From positions 320,940 to 384,939 of the forward strand of contig NZ_JACIJS010000001.1 in assembly GCF_014199445.1 (NCBI RefSeq): DNA of 64,000 nucleotides. Reading direction: 5' to 3'. The DNA comes from Rubricella aquisinus. GTDB lineage: Bacteria; Pseudomonadota; Alphaproteobacteria; Rhodobacterales; Rhodobacteraceae. This document shows, one piece after another, positions 36,933-46,282 of the stretch. Positions within the stretch are counted from its first letter, which is position 1. The number at the start of each line of letters is the position of its first letter. A program made the position numbers and the translations under genes. A model generated the notes under the pieces. The model made no database searches and was not told where the DNA came from. It saw only the letters and a program-made list of their open reading frames with translations.

Positions 36933-37084
36933 CGCGGCATTAAGGGGTTTTCGTTAAGGATTGCGATGCGGTGCGCGTGATGGCGTGCCGCTCCTGACAA
37001 CGCGAGCCATGGCCCGATCCGGGCCGGTATGCGACGCGTAAATGGTCCGATCGGCCCGTGCATCCGGGGCCGGTAAGGACAGAT

Positions 37085-39379
37085 ATGAACAAGGCAATTA
37101 CTGAAGGGCTGGCCCTGATGCCGCCCGCCTTTAACGATGGGCTGACAGTGTGGTCCAGCGGCGATGGGCGACCAGGTGATCCAACCTATGACGGTGATCC
37201 GCGCGCGACGCAGATCACCTCCGACACGAATTTTGGCCAGTGCCTTGAGCTGGAAAAGCTCGATGTCACCCAAAAACTCCGCTTCACCGGGCAAACGCCG
37301 ATCCTGCCCGGATGTTATCTGAAGATCTCCGCCCGGGTGAAAGTGACCGGGGGCGCGCGCCCCTCCGTCCGCATTGGGGCCTTTGCCGCAGGTGGCAGCG
37401 GCGTGGAAATCACCGGGCTGGATGTGACCGGCGACGCGGTTTTTCTGGAGAACTACAATCAGGTCTATGAGGTCAGCGCGCTGGTCGGAACCGGCAACCG
37501 CGCGGGCGTCGATCTTGTGTGGGGCATGACCCCCGCCTATGGCCATTTCGGGGTCGATCTGATTGGTGACACGGGCGGATTTGTCCGCATCGAGTCGATC
37601 CGTATCGAGGACGCGACCAACATTTTCCACCGCGACCTGATGGATTGGATCGACGTGCGCGATTACGGCGCGCTTGGCGACGGCGTAACCGACGACACCG
37701 ACGCCCTTGCCGCGGCGGACAACGCCGCCGTGTCCTCCGGCAAGCGGCTATTGGTGTCGGAAGGCACCTATCTGGTCAATTCCACGCTGACGATTGATGC
37801 CGAGGTCCGGTTTCAGGGGCGCATCTCCACCGCGTCCACCGGGCTGATCGCACTGACCAACAATTACTGCTTTGCCGCCTATAAGGACGCGTTCGAGGAT
37901 GAGCAAATCGCGCTCGAACGGGCGCTGGAGGCGCTCTATAATTTCACCGATCATGACAGTCTTGACCTGAATGGCCGCCGGATCAAGCTGACACGCCCCA
38001 TCGACGTCGCTGCCGTGGTCAAGAACCGGACCCATTTCGCCAACCGGCGCGTTATCCGCAACGGGCAGATCGAGGCGGCGAATTCGTCAGATTTCAATTC
38101 CGGTGTCGTGACCACGACGGCCACCTTCAACGATGCCAACCCGACGCGGCTGTCGGGCATCGCCAACATCGCCGCGATCGAGGTTGGCTCGCATGTGTCC
38201 GGCGCTGGTGTGGGGCGGGAGGTCTATGTCATTTCCAAGGATGAGGCCGCAGGCACCGTCACGCTGGGCCAGCCGCTCTTTGGCGCACAACCAAGCCAAA
38301 GCTATACCTTTACCCGGTTCCGCTATCTGCTCGATTTCTCCGGGTTTGAGACGATGAGCCGTCAGGTTCTGTCGGAGATCGAGTTTCTCTGTGTCCACAA
38401 TGCCTCCGCCGTGATGCTGGGGTATAACGGGATCGCGTGGCACATCCATGATTGCTGGTTCGTGCGGCCCAAGGATCGGGGGATCACGTCCTTCAACCGG
38501 GGCTGCAACGGGATCACGATTGAAACCAACGAATTCCTCAGCACCGATTTCCTGAGCAATGTCGGGGATCGCACCTCCATCGCGTTCAACACCAACTCAA
38601 ACGACATGAAGGTGCGCAACAACCGCGCGGTGCAGTTCAAGCATTTCGCGGTGATGGCGGGCGGCGGGCATATCATCACGGGCAATCATTGGTGGCAGGG
38701 CGATGCGGTCGTGCTGAACGCAGAGCGGAGCGCGGGCATCGTGCTCACACAGCCCAATACCAAAACGACGCTCACCGGCAATTACTGCGACAACGCATGG
38801 ATCGAGCTGTCCAATGAGCATGACGCGACACCCGATGTCGGCCTGCCATTTGGTGCGGTGAGCATCGTCGGCAATATCTTCACCGCGTCCGATATCGCGC
38901 CCGGCTTCACCTATATCCGGCTGGTGCCCCATGGCTCTATCCTGACGATGGACGGGATTTCGGTGGTGGGCAATTCGTTCAAGACGATTGGCAATGATAC
39001 GATCCTGCGCGTGGACAGTATCGACACGACCTATGGCACCATCAATCACGCAGCCGCGCGCGACGTCATGTTCATCGGCAACACCTATGAAAGCGTGGCG
39101 ATCCGCACCGAAAGCCCCGGCCGGGTGCGGTTTTTCCAGAACAGCCCGTCCAGCACATGGACGATCTATAGCGGCGCGCGCCTGCCATTTGACGGGCCAG
39201 TGCAATCCGCTGAAGGGTTGATGATGATGGAGCCAGTGCGCAACGCGGCGGGCAACATCGTCTATGCTCAGCCCTACATCACCGTCAATCAGGAGGGCGG
39301 CGCTGCGGTGACGCTGCATTGGCCGGAGCCGGTGACCGGCTATATCACGATGCGACTGCGCAGCGATCAGCCGATCTGA
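37085..39379 (+). CDS. Large right-handed beta-helix (GH28/pectate-lyase-3-like) protein
   Basis: The ATG at 37085 follows AAGGA; the product has 764 residues. Residues about 1-180 form a beta-sandwich-like carbohydrate-binding domain. Near residue 190, WIDVRDYGALGDGVTDDTDAL is the signature opening of pectate-lyase-3/GH28-like beta helices, as found in phage tailspikes. Many short Asn-Gly-Asn repeats follow (VRNNRAVQF, ITGNHWW, LTGNYCDN, VGNIFTA, IGNTY). There is no signal peptide. From memory, close relatives are widespread in Rhodobacterales, and a similar protein may form the head spike of gene transfer agents. That link is a hypothesis. An intrinsic terminator follows. Confidence 0.75.
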   Translation: MNKAITEGLALMPPAFNDGLTVWSSGDGRPGDPTYDGDPRATQITSDTNFGQCLELEKLDVTQKLRFTGQTPILPGCYLKISARVKVTGGARPSVRIGAFAAGGSGVEITGLDVTGDAVFLENYNQVYEVSALVGTGNRAGVDLVWGMTPAYGHFGVDLIGDTGGFVRIESIRIEDATNIFHRDLMDWIDVRDYGALGDGVTDDTDALAAADNAAVSSGKRLLVSEGTYLVNSTLTIDAEVRFQGRISTASTGLIALTNNYCFAAYKDAFEDEQIALERALEALYNFTDHDSLDLNGRRIKLTRPIDVAAVVKNRTHFANRRVIRNGQIEAANSSDFNSGVVTTTATFNDANPTRLSGIANIAAIEVGSHVSGAGVGREVYVISKDEAAGTVTLGQPLFGAQPSQSYTFTRFRYLLDFSGFETMSRQVLSEIEFLCVHNASAVMLGYNGIAWHIHDCWFVRPKDRGITSFNRGCNGITIETNEFLSTDFLSNVGDRTSIAFNTNSNDMKVRNNRAVQFKHFAVMAGGGHIITGNHWWQGDAVVLNAERSAGIVLTQPNTKTTLTGNYCDNAWIELSNEHDATPDVGLPFGAVSIVGNIFTASDIAPGFTYIRLVPHGSILTMDGISVVGNSFKTIGNDTILRVDSIDTTYGTINHAAARDVMFIGNTYESVAIRTESPGRVRFFQNSPSSTWTIYSGARLPFDGPVQSAEGLMMMEPVRNAAGNIVYAQPYITVNQEGGAAVTLHWPEPVTGYITMRLRSDQPI

Positions 39380-39387
39380 GGGGATTT

Positions 39388-39414
39388 GGGGCATTCCGTC
39401 GGGATGCCCCTTTT
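39388..39414 (+). terminator. Intrinsic terminator after the beta-helix gene
   Basis: GGGGCAT (39388-39394) pairs with ATGCCCC (39404-39410) and is followed directly by TTTTCT. It starts 9 nt past the stop at 39379, so it separates this gene from the DUF427 gene. Confidence 0.85.
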
Positions 39415-39464
39415 CTCATGGCAGAACCGCCCTATCCTCCCCTCTCCGCGGCAGGAGAGGGACC

Positions 39465-39941
39465 ATGACAGAACTCACACCCGAAAACGTGCAATGCTAT
39501 CCCCGCCCGCCACAGCTGGAACGGGTCGATCTGCCGCTGACCATTCATTTCGCAGGAAAGGAAATCGCCCGGACCGACAGCGGTTTCCGGGTGCTGGAGA
39601 CGCATCACGCGCCCACCTATTACCTGCCGCAAGCCCATTTCCTGCCCGGCTGCCTGCGCCCGGCCAAGGGGCAGAGCCTGTGCGAATGGAAAGGGGAGGC
39701 GCGCTATTTCGATATCGTGCTCGGCACCAGTGAGGCCGCAGGGGCCGCGTGGTGTTACCCGACACCAACCGCCCCCTTTGCGGCCCTGCGGGGCCATATC
39801 GCGGTCTATGCCGAACCGATGGATGCCTGTTTCGTCGGGGACGTTCAGGTGACGCCACAGCCCGGCAATTTCTATGGCGGATGGGTCACGCCCAACCTGA
39901 TTGGCACGGTCAAGGGCGCGCCGGGCACAAATCACTGGTGA
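39465..39941 (+). CDS. DUF427 domain protein
   Basis: The ATG follows GGAGAGG. The 158-residue product has the DUF427 pattern: VRFAG-like IHFAGKEIARTDSGFRVLET, HAPTYYLPQ, CEWKGEARYFDI and CFVGDVQVTPQPGNFYGGW. The family is small, soluble, beta-rich and of unknown enzymatic function. Its stop is 6 nt from the stop of the convergent kinase gene. Confidence 0.88.
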   Translation: MTELTPENVQCYPRPPQLERVDLPLTIHFAGKEIARTDSGFRVLETHHAPTYYLPQAHFLPGCLRPAKGQSLCEWKGEARYFDIVLGTSEAAGAAWCYPTPTAPFAALRGHIAVYAEPMDACFVGDVQVTPQPGNFYGGWVTPNLIGTVKGAPGTNHW

Positions 39942-39947
39942 ACGCCC

Positions 39948-41639
39948 CTAGGCGAGAACGCGGGAAATCTCTTGGATCATCTGATCCCGCCCCACGGGTT
40001 TTGGGAGATAGCCATCAAAGCCGAGGTCAAGATAGCGCTGCTCATCGCCCGCCATCGCATCGGCAGTCAGCGCGATGACCGGAACGGGATTGTTCCGCGC
40101 CCGGATCTGACGGAATGCCTCCACCCCGTCCATCTCCGGCATGTTCACATCCATCAGGACGACTGCCGCCTTAAGACTGGTCAACTGATCGAGCGCGTCC
40201 TTGCCCGAGCGTGCCTCATGGATATCAAACCCCTGAGAGGACAAAAGCGCGCTTGTCACCATCAGATTGGTGGGCGTGTCATCCACCACCAGAATGGTGA
40301 GGCCCTGAGGCAGTGCCGGGATTGCCGGGGCGGGGCTTGTCACATCAGCGGGCCGTTCCGTGGCGACAAGCGGCAATTCCAGGGTGAAGGTCGTGCCGAC
40401 ACCTTCGGTGCTTTCGACCGTGATCTGCCCGCCCATCAGATGCGCCAGATCCTGACAGATCGTCAGCCCCAGCCCGGTGCCACGCCGCATCATCGCGCTC
40501 GTCCCGTGATCCTGCTGATAAAACGCGGTAAAGATATTGGGGAGCGTCTGCGCCGGAATGCCGATGCCGGTGTCGCTGACGCGGATCACCAGTTGCGAGT
40601 CCGGGCCGCGCATCACGAACAGGCCGACCTCCCCCTTTACCGTGAATTTGACGGCGTTCGACATCAGATTGCCCAGAATTTGACGCAGGCGCACCGGATC
40701 AAGGTGGACATATTCCGGCAAGTTCTCCGCCACATCCGCATGAAGGCGCAGGCCACGCTCGCGGGCTTCCGGCTCATAAAGGTGGACCAAAGCGCAGATT
40801 TCGTCCCGCAGCCGCACGGTTTCCGGCTCAAGGCGGACACGCCCCTGCTCGACCCGCGTCAGGTCCAGCACGTCATCGACGATCCGTTGCAAGGCACGCG
40901 CGGACTGTATCAGCCGCGCCGCGCGCTCGGGTTGGTCGGGATGGTGGGGGTCTTCCGCAATCAATTGGCCAATGCCGATGATCCCGTTCAGCGGGGTGCG
41001 CAATTCATGGCTCATCGCGGACAGGAACTGAGACTTCGCGGCATTCGCCGCCTCCGCCTTATGCCGCGCGGCGGCCAGATCGCGCGCGACACGGTTGTTC
41101 AACACCATGGCAAAGATGAAATACCCGTTCAGGATCGTGCAACCAATCACCCCGAATTGCAGCTCCCACATCGCGCCGCCCTCAAGGTGATAGAGGTAGA
41201 GCAGGACGTAATAGCCCACGATCATCGGGATCATGTTGAAAACGCCAAAGGGAATATGGGTAGAGCGCACCAGCACGACATGCATCTGCGTGGCCACAAG
41301 ATAAACCACCGCCGTGAGTTTCGGGGTAAAGCCATCGACCTGCCAGACAAACACCGCGGGCAGCGAAAACACGGCCATCATCAAGAAACCATTGATCAGC
41401 AGAAACGCATAGTTCAGCGATGTTGGCCGATCCTCCAGCCGTTCGAAATGACGCGGCTGATACAGCTCCAGCATGAAATAGATCGTGCCGAAAATCAGCG
41501 GAATTTCGGGGCCCAGAATGACGGCAGTCAGGATGAAAGCCGCAATACTCGCCGCGCCCCGCCCACGAAAATCAGCGGCGAGAACCGACTTTTGTCGCCT
41601 CAACTCGTCAAGCGCGCGAGGGGTAAGTCTAAAGGCCAT
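39948..41639 (-). CDS. Hybrid sensor histidine kinase/response regulator
   Basis: A 563-residue membrane kinase. The N-terminal 185 residues contain about six hydrophobic segments without a large periplasmic loop, so sensing is probably within the membrane. The HisKA motif FLSAMSHELRTPLNG puts the phosphorylated His at 211. The ATPase boxes are NLMSNAVKFT, VSDTGIGIP and GTGLGLTICQ. A C-terminal receiver domain (about 449-563) has the acceptor Asp497 in LMDVNMPEMDG and KP near the end. No output regulator is encoded beside it; an Hpt protein or separate regulator must lie elsewhere. Confidence 0.93.
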   Translation of the reverse strand: MAFRLTPRALDELRRQKSVLAADFRGRGAASIAAFILTAVILGPEIPLIFGTIYFMLELYQPRHFERLEDRPTSLNYAFLLINGFLMMAVFSLPAVFVWQVDGFTPKLTAVVYLVATQMHVVLVRSTHIPFGVFNMIPMIVGYYVLLYLYHLEGGAMWELQFGVIGCTILNGYFIFAMVLNNRVARDLAAARHKAEAANAAKSQFLSAMSHELRTPLNGIIGIGQLIAEDPHHPDQPERAARLIQSARALQRIVDDVLDLTRVEQGRVRLEPETVRLRDEICALVHLYEPEARERGLRLHADVAENLPEYVHLDPVRLRQILGNLMSNAVKFTVKGEVGLFVMRGPDSQLVIRVSDTGIGIPAQTLPNIFTAFYQQDHGTSAMMRRGTGLGLTICQDLAHLMGGQITVESTEGVGTTFTLELPLVATERPADVTSPAPAIPALPQGLTILVVDDTPTNLMVTSALLSSQGFDIHEARSGKDALDQLTSLKAAVVLMDVNMPEMDGVEAFRQIRARNNPVPVIALTADAMAGDEQRYLDLGFDGYLPKPVGRDQMIQEISRVLA

Positions 41640-41757
41640 AATCGAGCCAGTCTCAGCAAGCTAATCCCATGAGAAATGCCCGTGTTCAGCACTCCTCGGG
41701 GAGAAATATCACGACTTGTTAAGCACGTCTTTACCTTTCCAAAAATAATGTTCCGGG

Positions 41758-42351
41758 ATGACCCAGAGAACTGACCTTTTCGATGATCTATGCTGCTTCT
41801 TTCTGACGATCCGTCTGGCGCGACCCACGGTCGTTTCCCTGGTGGCGGAGGTGGACGCGTTGCGCGCCGCCTATCTCAAGATGCAGAAGCACCATCCCGT
41901 GACATGCCACGCGATGGTCGTTTTACCCGACCACCTTCATGCCGTGTGGTCGATGCCTGAAACCGCTACGGAGATTGGCAACAGGGTCGGGATGCTGAAA
42001 TCCCGGTTTTCCCGCGCGCTGCCCGATGTGGCGCCCTCCCCCGGTGTGCCGAAAATGCGGGACGGGGAGCGGGGCATCTGGCTTCGCGGGTATGATCATC
42101 ATCCGATCCCAACGGCGGAGGCGCGAGCCAATGCTGTCAGGTGGTGCTGGAACAATCCGGTGAAACATGGGCTGTGCGCGCGGCCCGAAGACTGGCCCTA
42201 TTCATCGCTCCACCGGGATATGCGGAAACAAAACGCGAGCCTGCGCGCGCTTCACACCCCCGCCACCGGGCGGCAGTCCCGAAACAGCGCCACCGCATCG
42301 GCAGCCCCGTCCAACGGGATCGCAACCCGCGCGTCCCCTGCGATGGCATAG
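41758..42351 (+). CDS. REP-associated tyrosine transposase (RAYT)-like protein, possibly inactive
   Basis: A 197-residue member of the Y1/IS200-like RAYT family. VVLPDHLHAVWSMP contains the HUH-type His pair, and NNPVKHGLCARPEDWPYSSLHRD is the conserved C-terminal block. At the position where relatives usually carry the catalytic Tyr (Y-x-x-x-NPVKHG), this protein has Trp (RWCWNNPVKHG). The last about 33 codons are antisense to the 3' end of the next gene and low in complexity. The original C-terminus was probably lost or replaced. Such genes normally act on palindromic REP sequences. No terminal repeats are obvious around it. Confidence 0.8.
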   Translation: MTQRTDLFDDLCCFFLTIRLARPTVVSLVAEVDALRAAYLKMQKHHPVTCHAMVVLPDHLHAVWSMPETATEIGNRVGMLKSRFSRALPDVAPSPGVPKMRDGERGIWLRGYDHHPIPTAEARANAVRWCWNNPVKHGLCARPEDWPYSSLHRDMRKQNASLRALHTPATGRQSRNSATASAAPSNGIATRASPAMA

Positions 42352-42680
42352 GCAACCTCGTTGAACTGAAGCCCGTCGAGCACATTGCCAAAACCGCGAT
42401 CCTCCGCCCGGATGGCCCGCTGATCGGCGGAAAACTGATGCCTGCTGGTGCTGATCCGGTTGGGGGCAGGACCAACAAATTCCATGGAAAACAACGCCGC
42501 CGCGGGCCAGTCCGTATCCCGTGTCACGGTGATCGAATACCACGGGCGGGCAGGGTCATAGGTGAGCACCACCTGCGCATCCGCTGTGGCATGGGTCAGG
42601 GTGCAGACCGGCCCGATCTCCACCTCCCAGGCGAGGACAGGGAGAGGGAACAGGGCAAGCAGTACGGCGAAAAAGCGCAT
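42252..42680 (-). CDS. Small secreted protein of unknown function next to uvrB
   Basis: The start at 42680 has GGGAG upstream and gives 142 residues. A Sec signal peptide (MRFFAVLLALFPLPVLA) precedes a beta-rich domain with VCTLTHATADAQVVLTYDPA and AYAIAGDARVAIPLDGAADA. Only two cysteines, in VCTL and DCRP, are visible in the mature part and could form a disulfide. The gene lies 28 nt downstream of uvrB on the same strand. Its final 100 nt are overlapped by the RAYT-like gene on the other strand. I do not recognise the family. Confidence 0.75.
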   Translation of the reverse strand: MRFFAVLLALFPLPVLAWEVEIGPVCTLTHATADAQVVLTYDPARPWYSITVTRDTDWPAAALFSMEFVGPAPNRISTSRHQFSADQRAIRAEDRGFGNVLDGLQFNEVAYAIAGDARVAIPLDGAADAVALFRDCRPVAGV

Positions 42681-42708
42681 GGTTTTCTCCCGACGAGGGC
42701 GGACGGGA

Positions 42709-44889
42709 TTACCCACCCCGCCGCTTCTTCCGCTTCACGCCGCCGCGCATCCCGCCACGGCCCATGGTGGAGCGGGCGGCGGTTTTCTGGCCAGCGTCCA
42801 CTGCGGCCTCAATCGCGGATTGGCGCGCCATCGGATCGTCCGCGATCGCAAGCTCGACCGCTTCGAGGCGTTTGACCTCATCGCGGAGCCGCGCGGCTTC
42901 CTCAAATTCGAGGTTCTCGGCAGCCTTCAGCATCTCCTTGCGCAAATGCTCCAGATGCGCGGCGAGGTTATCGCCGACACCCTTTTTATCCACCTTGGTG
43001 GTAATCCGGGCCTGATCCGTATCCCCCTGCCATGTGCCATCCAGAATATCTTCGACATTCTTGCGCACCGTTTCGGGTGTGATGCCATGGGCCTCGTTAT
43101 AGGCCATCTGCTTGTCCCGGCGGCGGTTCGTTTCCGCCAAGGCCCGCTCCATCGAGCCGGTGATGCGGTCGGCATACATGATCACGCGGCCATCGGCATT
43201 CCGCGCCGCGCGCCCAATGGTCTGCACCAATGACGTCTCGGAGCGGAGGAACCCTTCTTTATCCGCATCCAGAATGGCAACGAGCGCGCATTCGGGGATA
43301 TCGAGCCCCTCCCGCAACAGGTTGATCCCGATCAGCACGTCAAACGCACCGATCCGCAGATCGCGCAGAATCTCGATCCGCTCCACCGTGTCGATATCCG
43401 AATGCATGTAGCGCACGCGGATGCCCTGCTCGTGCAGGTATTCGGTCAGATCCTCCGCCATGCGTTTCGTGAGCGTCGTGACCAGCACGCGGTTGCCCTG
43501 CCCCGCGACGATGCGGATCTCATCCAAGAGGTCATCGACCTGCATCTCCACCGGGCGGATTTCCACAGGCGGATCAAGCAGACCCGTGGGCCGGATCACC
43601 TGTTCGGCAAACACGCCGCCTGCCTGTTCCAATTCCCACGCCGATGGGGTGGCGGAGACGAACACGGATTGCGGGCGCATCGCGTCCCATTCCTCGAATT
43701 TGAGGGGGCGATTGTCCATGCAGGACGGCAAGCGGAAGCCATGCTCCGCCAGCGTGAATTTGCGCCGGTAATCGCCCTTATACATCCCGCCGATCTGTGG
43801 GACGGAGACATGGCTTTCATCCGCGAACACGATCGCGTTGTCGGGGATGTATTCAAACAGGGTGGGCGGCGGCTCCCCGGGGGAGCGGCCCGTGAGGTAG
43901 CGCGAATAATTCTCGATCCCGTTGCAAACGCCCGTCGCCTCCAGCATTTCCAGATCAAAGGTGCAGCGTTGCTCCAGCCGCTGCGCCTCCAGCAGTTTGC
44001 CCTCATCCTCAAGCTGTTTGAGGCGGAGTTTCAACTCCCCCTTGATGCCCTGAATGGCCTGCGCGATGGTCGGGCGCGGGGTGACATAGTGGCTGTTGGC
44101 GTAAACGCGGACCTTATCCATGGTCCCCGTCCGCTCCCCGGTCAGGGGATCAAACTCCACCATGCTCTCCAACTCATCATCAAAGAAAGAGAGCCGCCAC
44201 GCCCGGTCATCCAAGTGCGCGGGCCACAATTCCAGCGTATCGCCCCGCACCCGGAACGTGCCGCGCTGGAAGCCCGCATCGTTGCGCTTGTATTGCTGGG
44301 CGATCAGATCGGCGAGGAATTGGCGCTGGGGGTAGTGTTTGCCCACCTCCAGATCCTGCGTCATCGCCGTATATGTCTCGACCGAACCGATGCCATAAAT
44401 GCATGACACGGACGCCACGATGATCACGTCATCGCGCTCCAGCAGCGCACGGGTGGCGGAGTGGCGCATCCGGTCGATCTGTTCGTTGATCTGTGACTCC
44501 TTCTCGATGAAGGTATCGGACCGGGGGACATACGCCTCTGGCTGGTAGTAGTCATAATAGCTGACGAAATACTCCACCGCGTTTTCCGGGAAGAACGCTT
44601 TGAATTCCCCGTAAAGCTGTGCGGCGAGCGTCTTGTTCGGCGCAAGGATGATAGCGGGGCGCTGAGTTTCCTCGATGATCTTGGCCATGGTGAAGGTTTT
44701 GCCCGTCCCCGTCGCCCCGAGCAGCACCTGATTTTGCTCGCCCTGTGTGATCCCTTCGACCAGATCGCGGATCGCCGTCGGCTGATCGCCCGCAGGCTCG
44801 AACGGGGCATGCAGAACGAACCGCTTGCCACCTTCAAGCTTTTCACGGTCGGGATGGTGCACCTCGGGGAGGTGGACGGTATCGGGCAT
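42709..44889 (-). CDS. uvrB: Excinuclease ABC subunit B
   Basis: The 726-residue protein is full length. It has the UvrB opening [18 protein letters not shown], Walker [13 protein letters not shown] at 58-69, the beta-hairpin region [20 protein letters not shown], helicase motifs [12 protein letters not shown] and [10 protein letters not shown], and a C-terminal UVR motif with [19 protein letters not shown] basic Gly/Lys/Arg tail of about 20 residues follows. It verifies DNA damage in nucleotide excision repair. A 9-bp inverted repeat lies 79 nt upstream of the start, but no alphaproteobacterial LexA box (GTTC-N7-GTTC) is visible there. Confidence 0.97.
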   Translation of the reverse strand: MPDTVHLPEVHHPDREKLEGGKRFVLHAPFEPAGDQPTAIRDLVEGITQGEQNQVLLGATGTGKTFTMAKIIEETQRPAIILAPNKTLAAQLYGEFKAFFPENAVEYFVSYYDYYQPEAYVPRSDTFIEKESQINEQIDRMRHSATRALLERDDVIIVASVSCIYGIGSVETYTAMTQDLEVGKHYPQRQFLADLIAQQYKRNDAGFQRGTFRVRGDTLELWPAHLDDRAWRLSFFDDELESMVEFDPLTGERTGTMDKVRVYANSHYVTPRPTIAQAIQGIKGELKLRLKQLEDEGKLLEAQRLEQRCTFDLEMLEATGVCNGIENYSRYLTGRSPGEPPPTLFEYIPDNAIVFADESHVSVPQIGGMYKGDYRRKFTLAEHGFRLPSCMDNRPLKFEEWDAMRPQSVFVSATPSAWELEQAGGVFAEQVIRPTGLLDPPVEIRPVEMQVDDLLDEIRIVAGQGNRVLVTTLTKRMAEDLTEYLHEQGIRVRYMHSDIDTVERIEILRDLRIGAFDVLIGINLLREGLDIPECALVAILDADKEGFLRSETSLVQTIGRAARNADGRVIMYADRITGSMERALAETNRRRDKQMAYNEAHGITPETVRKNVEDILDGTWQGDTDQARITTKVDKKGVGDNLAAHLEHLRKEMLKAAENLEFEEAARLRDEVKRLEAVELAIADDPMARQSAIEAAVDAGQKTAARSTMGRGGMRGGVKRKKRRGG

Positions 44890-44967
44890 CGCGCGCGCTT
44901 TCCTGTGTGGAGTGTTGCCTGAAAATATGGGCGTCGGGTGGGCAAGGTCAACCAAGCGCGGCGTGGC

Positions 44968-44990
44968 CTCCTGACAGGGTGTGTCAGGAG
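44968..44990. promoter_or_regulatory. Perfect 9-bp inverted repeat in the divergent uvrB/nuclease region
   Basis: CTCCTGACA (44968-44976) and TGTCAGGAG (44982-44990) are exact inverted repeats around GGGTG. It lies 66 nt before the secreted nuclease start and 79 nt before the uvrB start. The geometry suits an operator for a dimeric regulator of either gene, or a leader hairpin. No regulator is identified. Confidence 0.45.
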
Positions 44991-45055
44991 CGGCGCGTTT
45001 CGCAATCCTTCACAATCATCTTAAAACGCAACTATTACGACCCCATATCGTTTTG

Positions 45056-45703
45056 ATGCGCAACTTACTCACTCTCATCGCGGTCCTTGCCGAATTTGCC
45101 ACGCCCGGAACCGCACAAATCGTGGAAGGGTCCGCGCGGATCGTGGATGGCGACACGATCGAGGTCGCAGGGCAAATCGTGCGGCTTGATGGGATCGACG
45201 CGCCGGAATCGCGCCAGACCTGCGGCGCAGTTGCATGTGGTCACGCCGCGACGGAGGCATTGCGCAGCCTGATCGGTCGCGCCACCGTGACCTGCACCGC
45301 CCAATCCAGCGACGCCTATGATCGCCTGATCGGGCAGTGTAGCGCGAATGGCACGGACCTGAACGCCGCGATGGTCGAAAGCGGCCACGCGCTCGCCTTT
45401 CGCCGCTATAGCGTGCGTTATGTCCCCCATGAAGAAAAGGCGCAGGCACGCAACGCCGGAATGTGGTCCGGCCCGTTTGAGGCACCGTGGGAGTATCGCG
45501 CGGCGCAATGGGATGGCGCGGCGCAAACCGCATCGAATCAATGCCCGATCAAGGGCAACATCAACCGCGATGGCACGCGCATCTATCACACACCCTATTC
45601 GCGCCACTATGACCGCACCGTGATTTCACCCGCGCGGGGCGAGCGGTGGTTCTGTTCAGAGCGTGAGGCGCTGGATGCCGGATGGCGCGCGCCTTTTCGC
45701 TAA
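45056..45703 (+). CDS. Secreted thermonuclease (SNase)-like protein
   Basis: The 215-residue protein begins with a signal peptide (about residues 1-20, ending GTA) and a staphylococcal-nuclease domain. GSARIVDGDTIEVAGQIVRL is followed by DGIDAPESRQTCGAVACG and VTCTAQSSDAYDRLIGQC. Family residues for calcium and phosphate binding (DGDT, DAPE) are kept. A C-terminal extension of about 80 residues, ending WFCSEREALDAGWR, is a short Cys/Trp-containing motif common in these envelope nucleases. Expected to be periplasmic or secreted. Confidence 0.88.
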   Translation: MRNLLTLIAVLAEFATPGTAQIVEGSARIVDGDTIEVAGQIVRLDGIDAPESRQTCGAVACGHAATEALRSLIGRATVTCTAQSSDAYDRLIGQCSANGTDLNAAMVESGHALAFRRYSVRYVPHEEKAQARNAGMWSGPFEAPWEYRAAQWDGAAQTASNQCPIKGNINRDGTRIYHTPYSRHYDRTVISPARGERWFCSEREALDAGWRAPFR

Positions 45704-45770
45704 GTTTTTCCTCCGCTGTTAACGTTCCGTTCACACCTCATCCATAGGGTGGAACCTGCAAGCAGCATAG

Positions 45771-45820
45771 TTGGCCGGCGATTGGCACCCACCCACCCCT
45801 CGCTCCCAATCGCCGGTCAA
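45771..45820. other. 15-bp stem hairpin between nuclease and complex I subunit genes
   Basis: Arms 45771-45785 (TTGGCCGGCGATTGG) and 45806-45820 (CCAATCGCCGGTCAA) pair at 14 of 15 positions, the exception being a G-T pair that would be G-U in RNA. The 20-nt loop is C-rich. It starts 67 nt after the nuclease stop and lies 83 nt before the next ATG. It has no T-run, so it could be a structured leader or a Rho-associated 3' end. Confidence 0.6.
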
Positions 45821-45903
45821 CGACTTGCCTGCGCGCCCATGGCATCTTGAAACCAACCGCCGCATCCCCGATAACGGGGCAAGTTATTGGCAAAGGTGAT
45901 CCC

Positions 45904-46215
45904 ATGCTTGCACGCATCTACAAACCAGCCCGCACGGCGATGTCCTCCGGTCAGGCGAAAACAAACCATTGGGTGCTTGAATTCGAACCTGCCGATGCAA
46001 AGAAAATCGACCCGCTGATGGGCTGGGCTGGTTCGGCGGATACGACCGGGCAGGTGCGGCTGACCTTTTCGTCCAAGGAAGCCGCCGTGGACTATGCCCG
46101 CCGGCACGGGATCGCCTTCCAGACATTCGAGCCGAAACCGCGGAAAAAGACGATCCGCCCCCGCGGCTATGGCGACAATTTCGCATCGAACCGCCGCGGC
46201 GCCTGGACCCACTAA
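45904..46215 (+). CDS. NADH dehydrogenase accessory subunit, NDUFS4 (18 kDa)-like
   Basis: AAGGTGA precedes the ATG at 45904; the product has 103 residues. It matches the ETC complex I subunit family: [20 protein letters not shown], then [40 protein letters not shown] and a basic tail. In mitochondria and alphaproteobacteria this subunit stabilises the NADH-binding module of complex I on the cytoplasmic side. It is encoded away from the nuo operon, as is usual. Confidence 0.92.
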   Translation: MLARIYKPARTAMSSGQAKTNHWVLEFEPADAKKIDPLMGWAGSADTTGQVRLTFSSKEAAVDYARRHGIAFQTFEPKPRKKTIRPRGYGDNFASNRRGAWTH

Positions 46216-46282
46216 ACCGACCCCAAACGGCAAATCCACGATTGAATTCCCGCGCCCCTTCGCGGCATATACGGGGCGTTGC

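Noticed and set aside
39972-41672. 566-codon open frame on the plus strand
   Set aside because: It is antisense to the hybrid histidine kinase, whose domains are all recognisable; the frame is open only because of high GC content.
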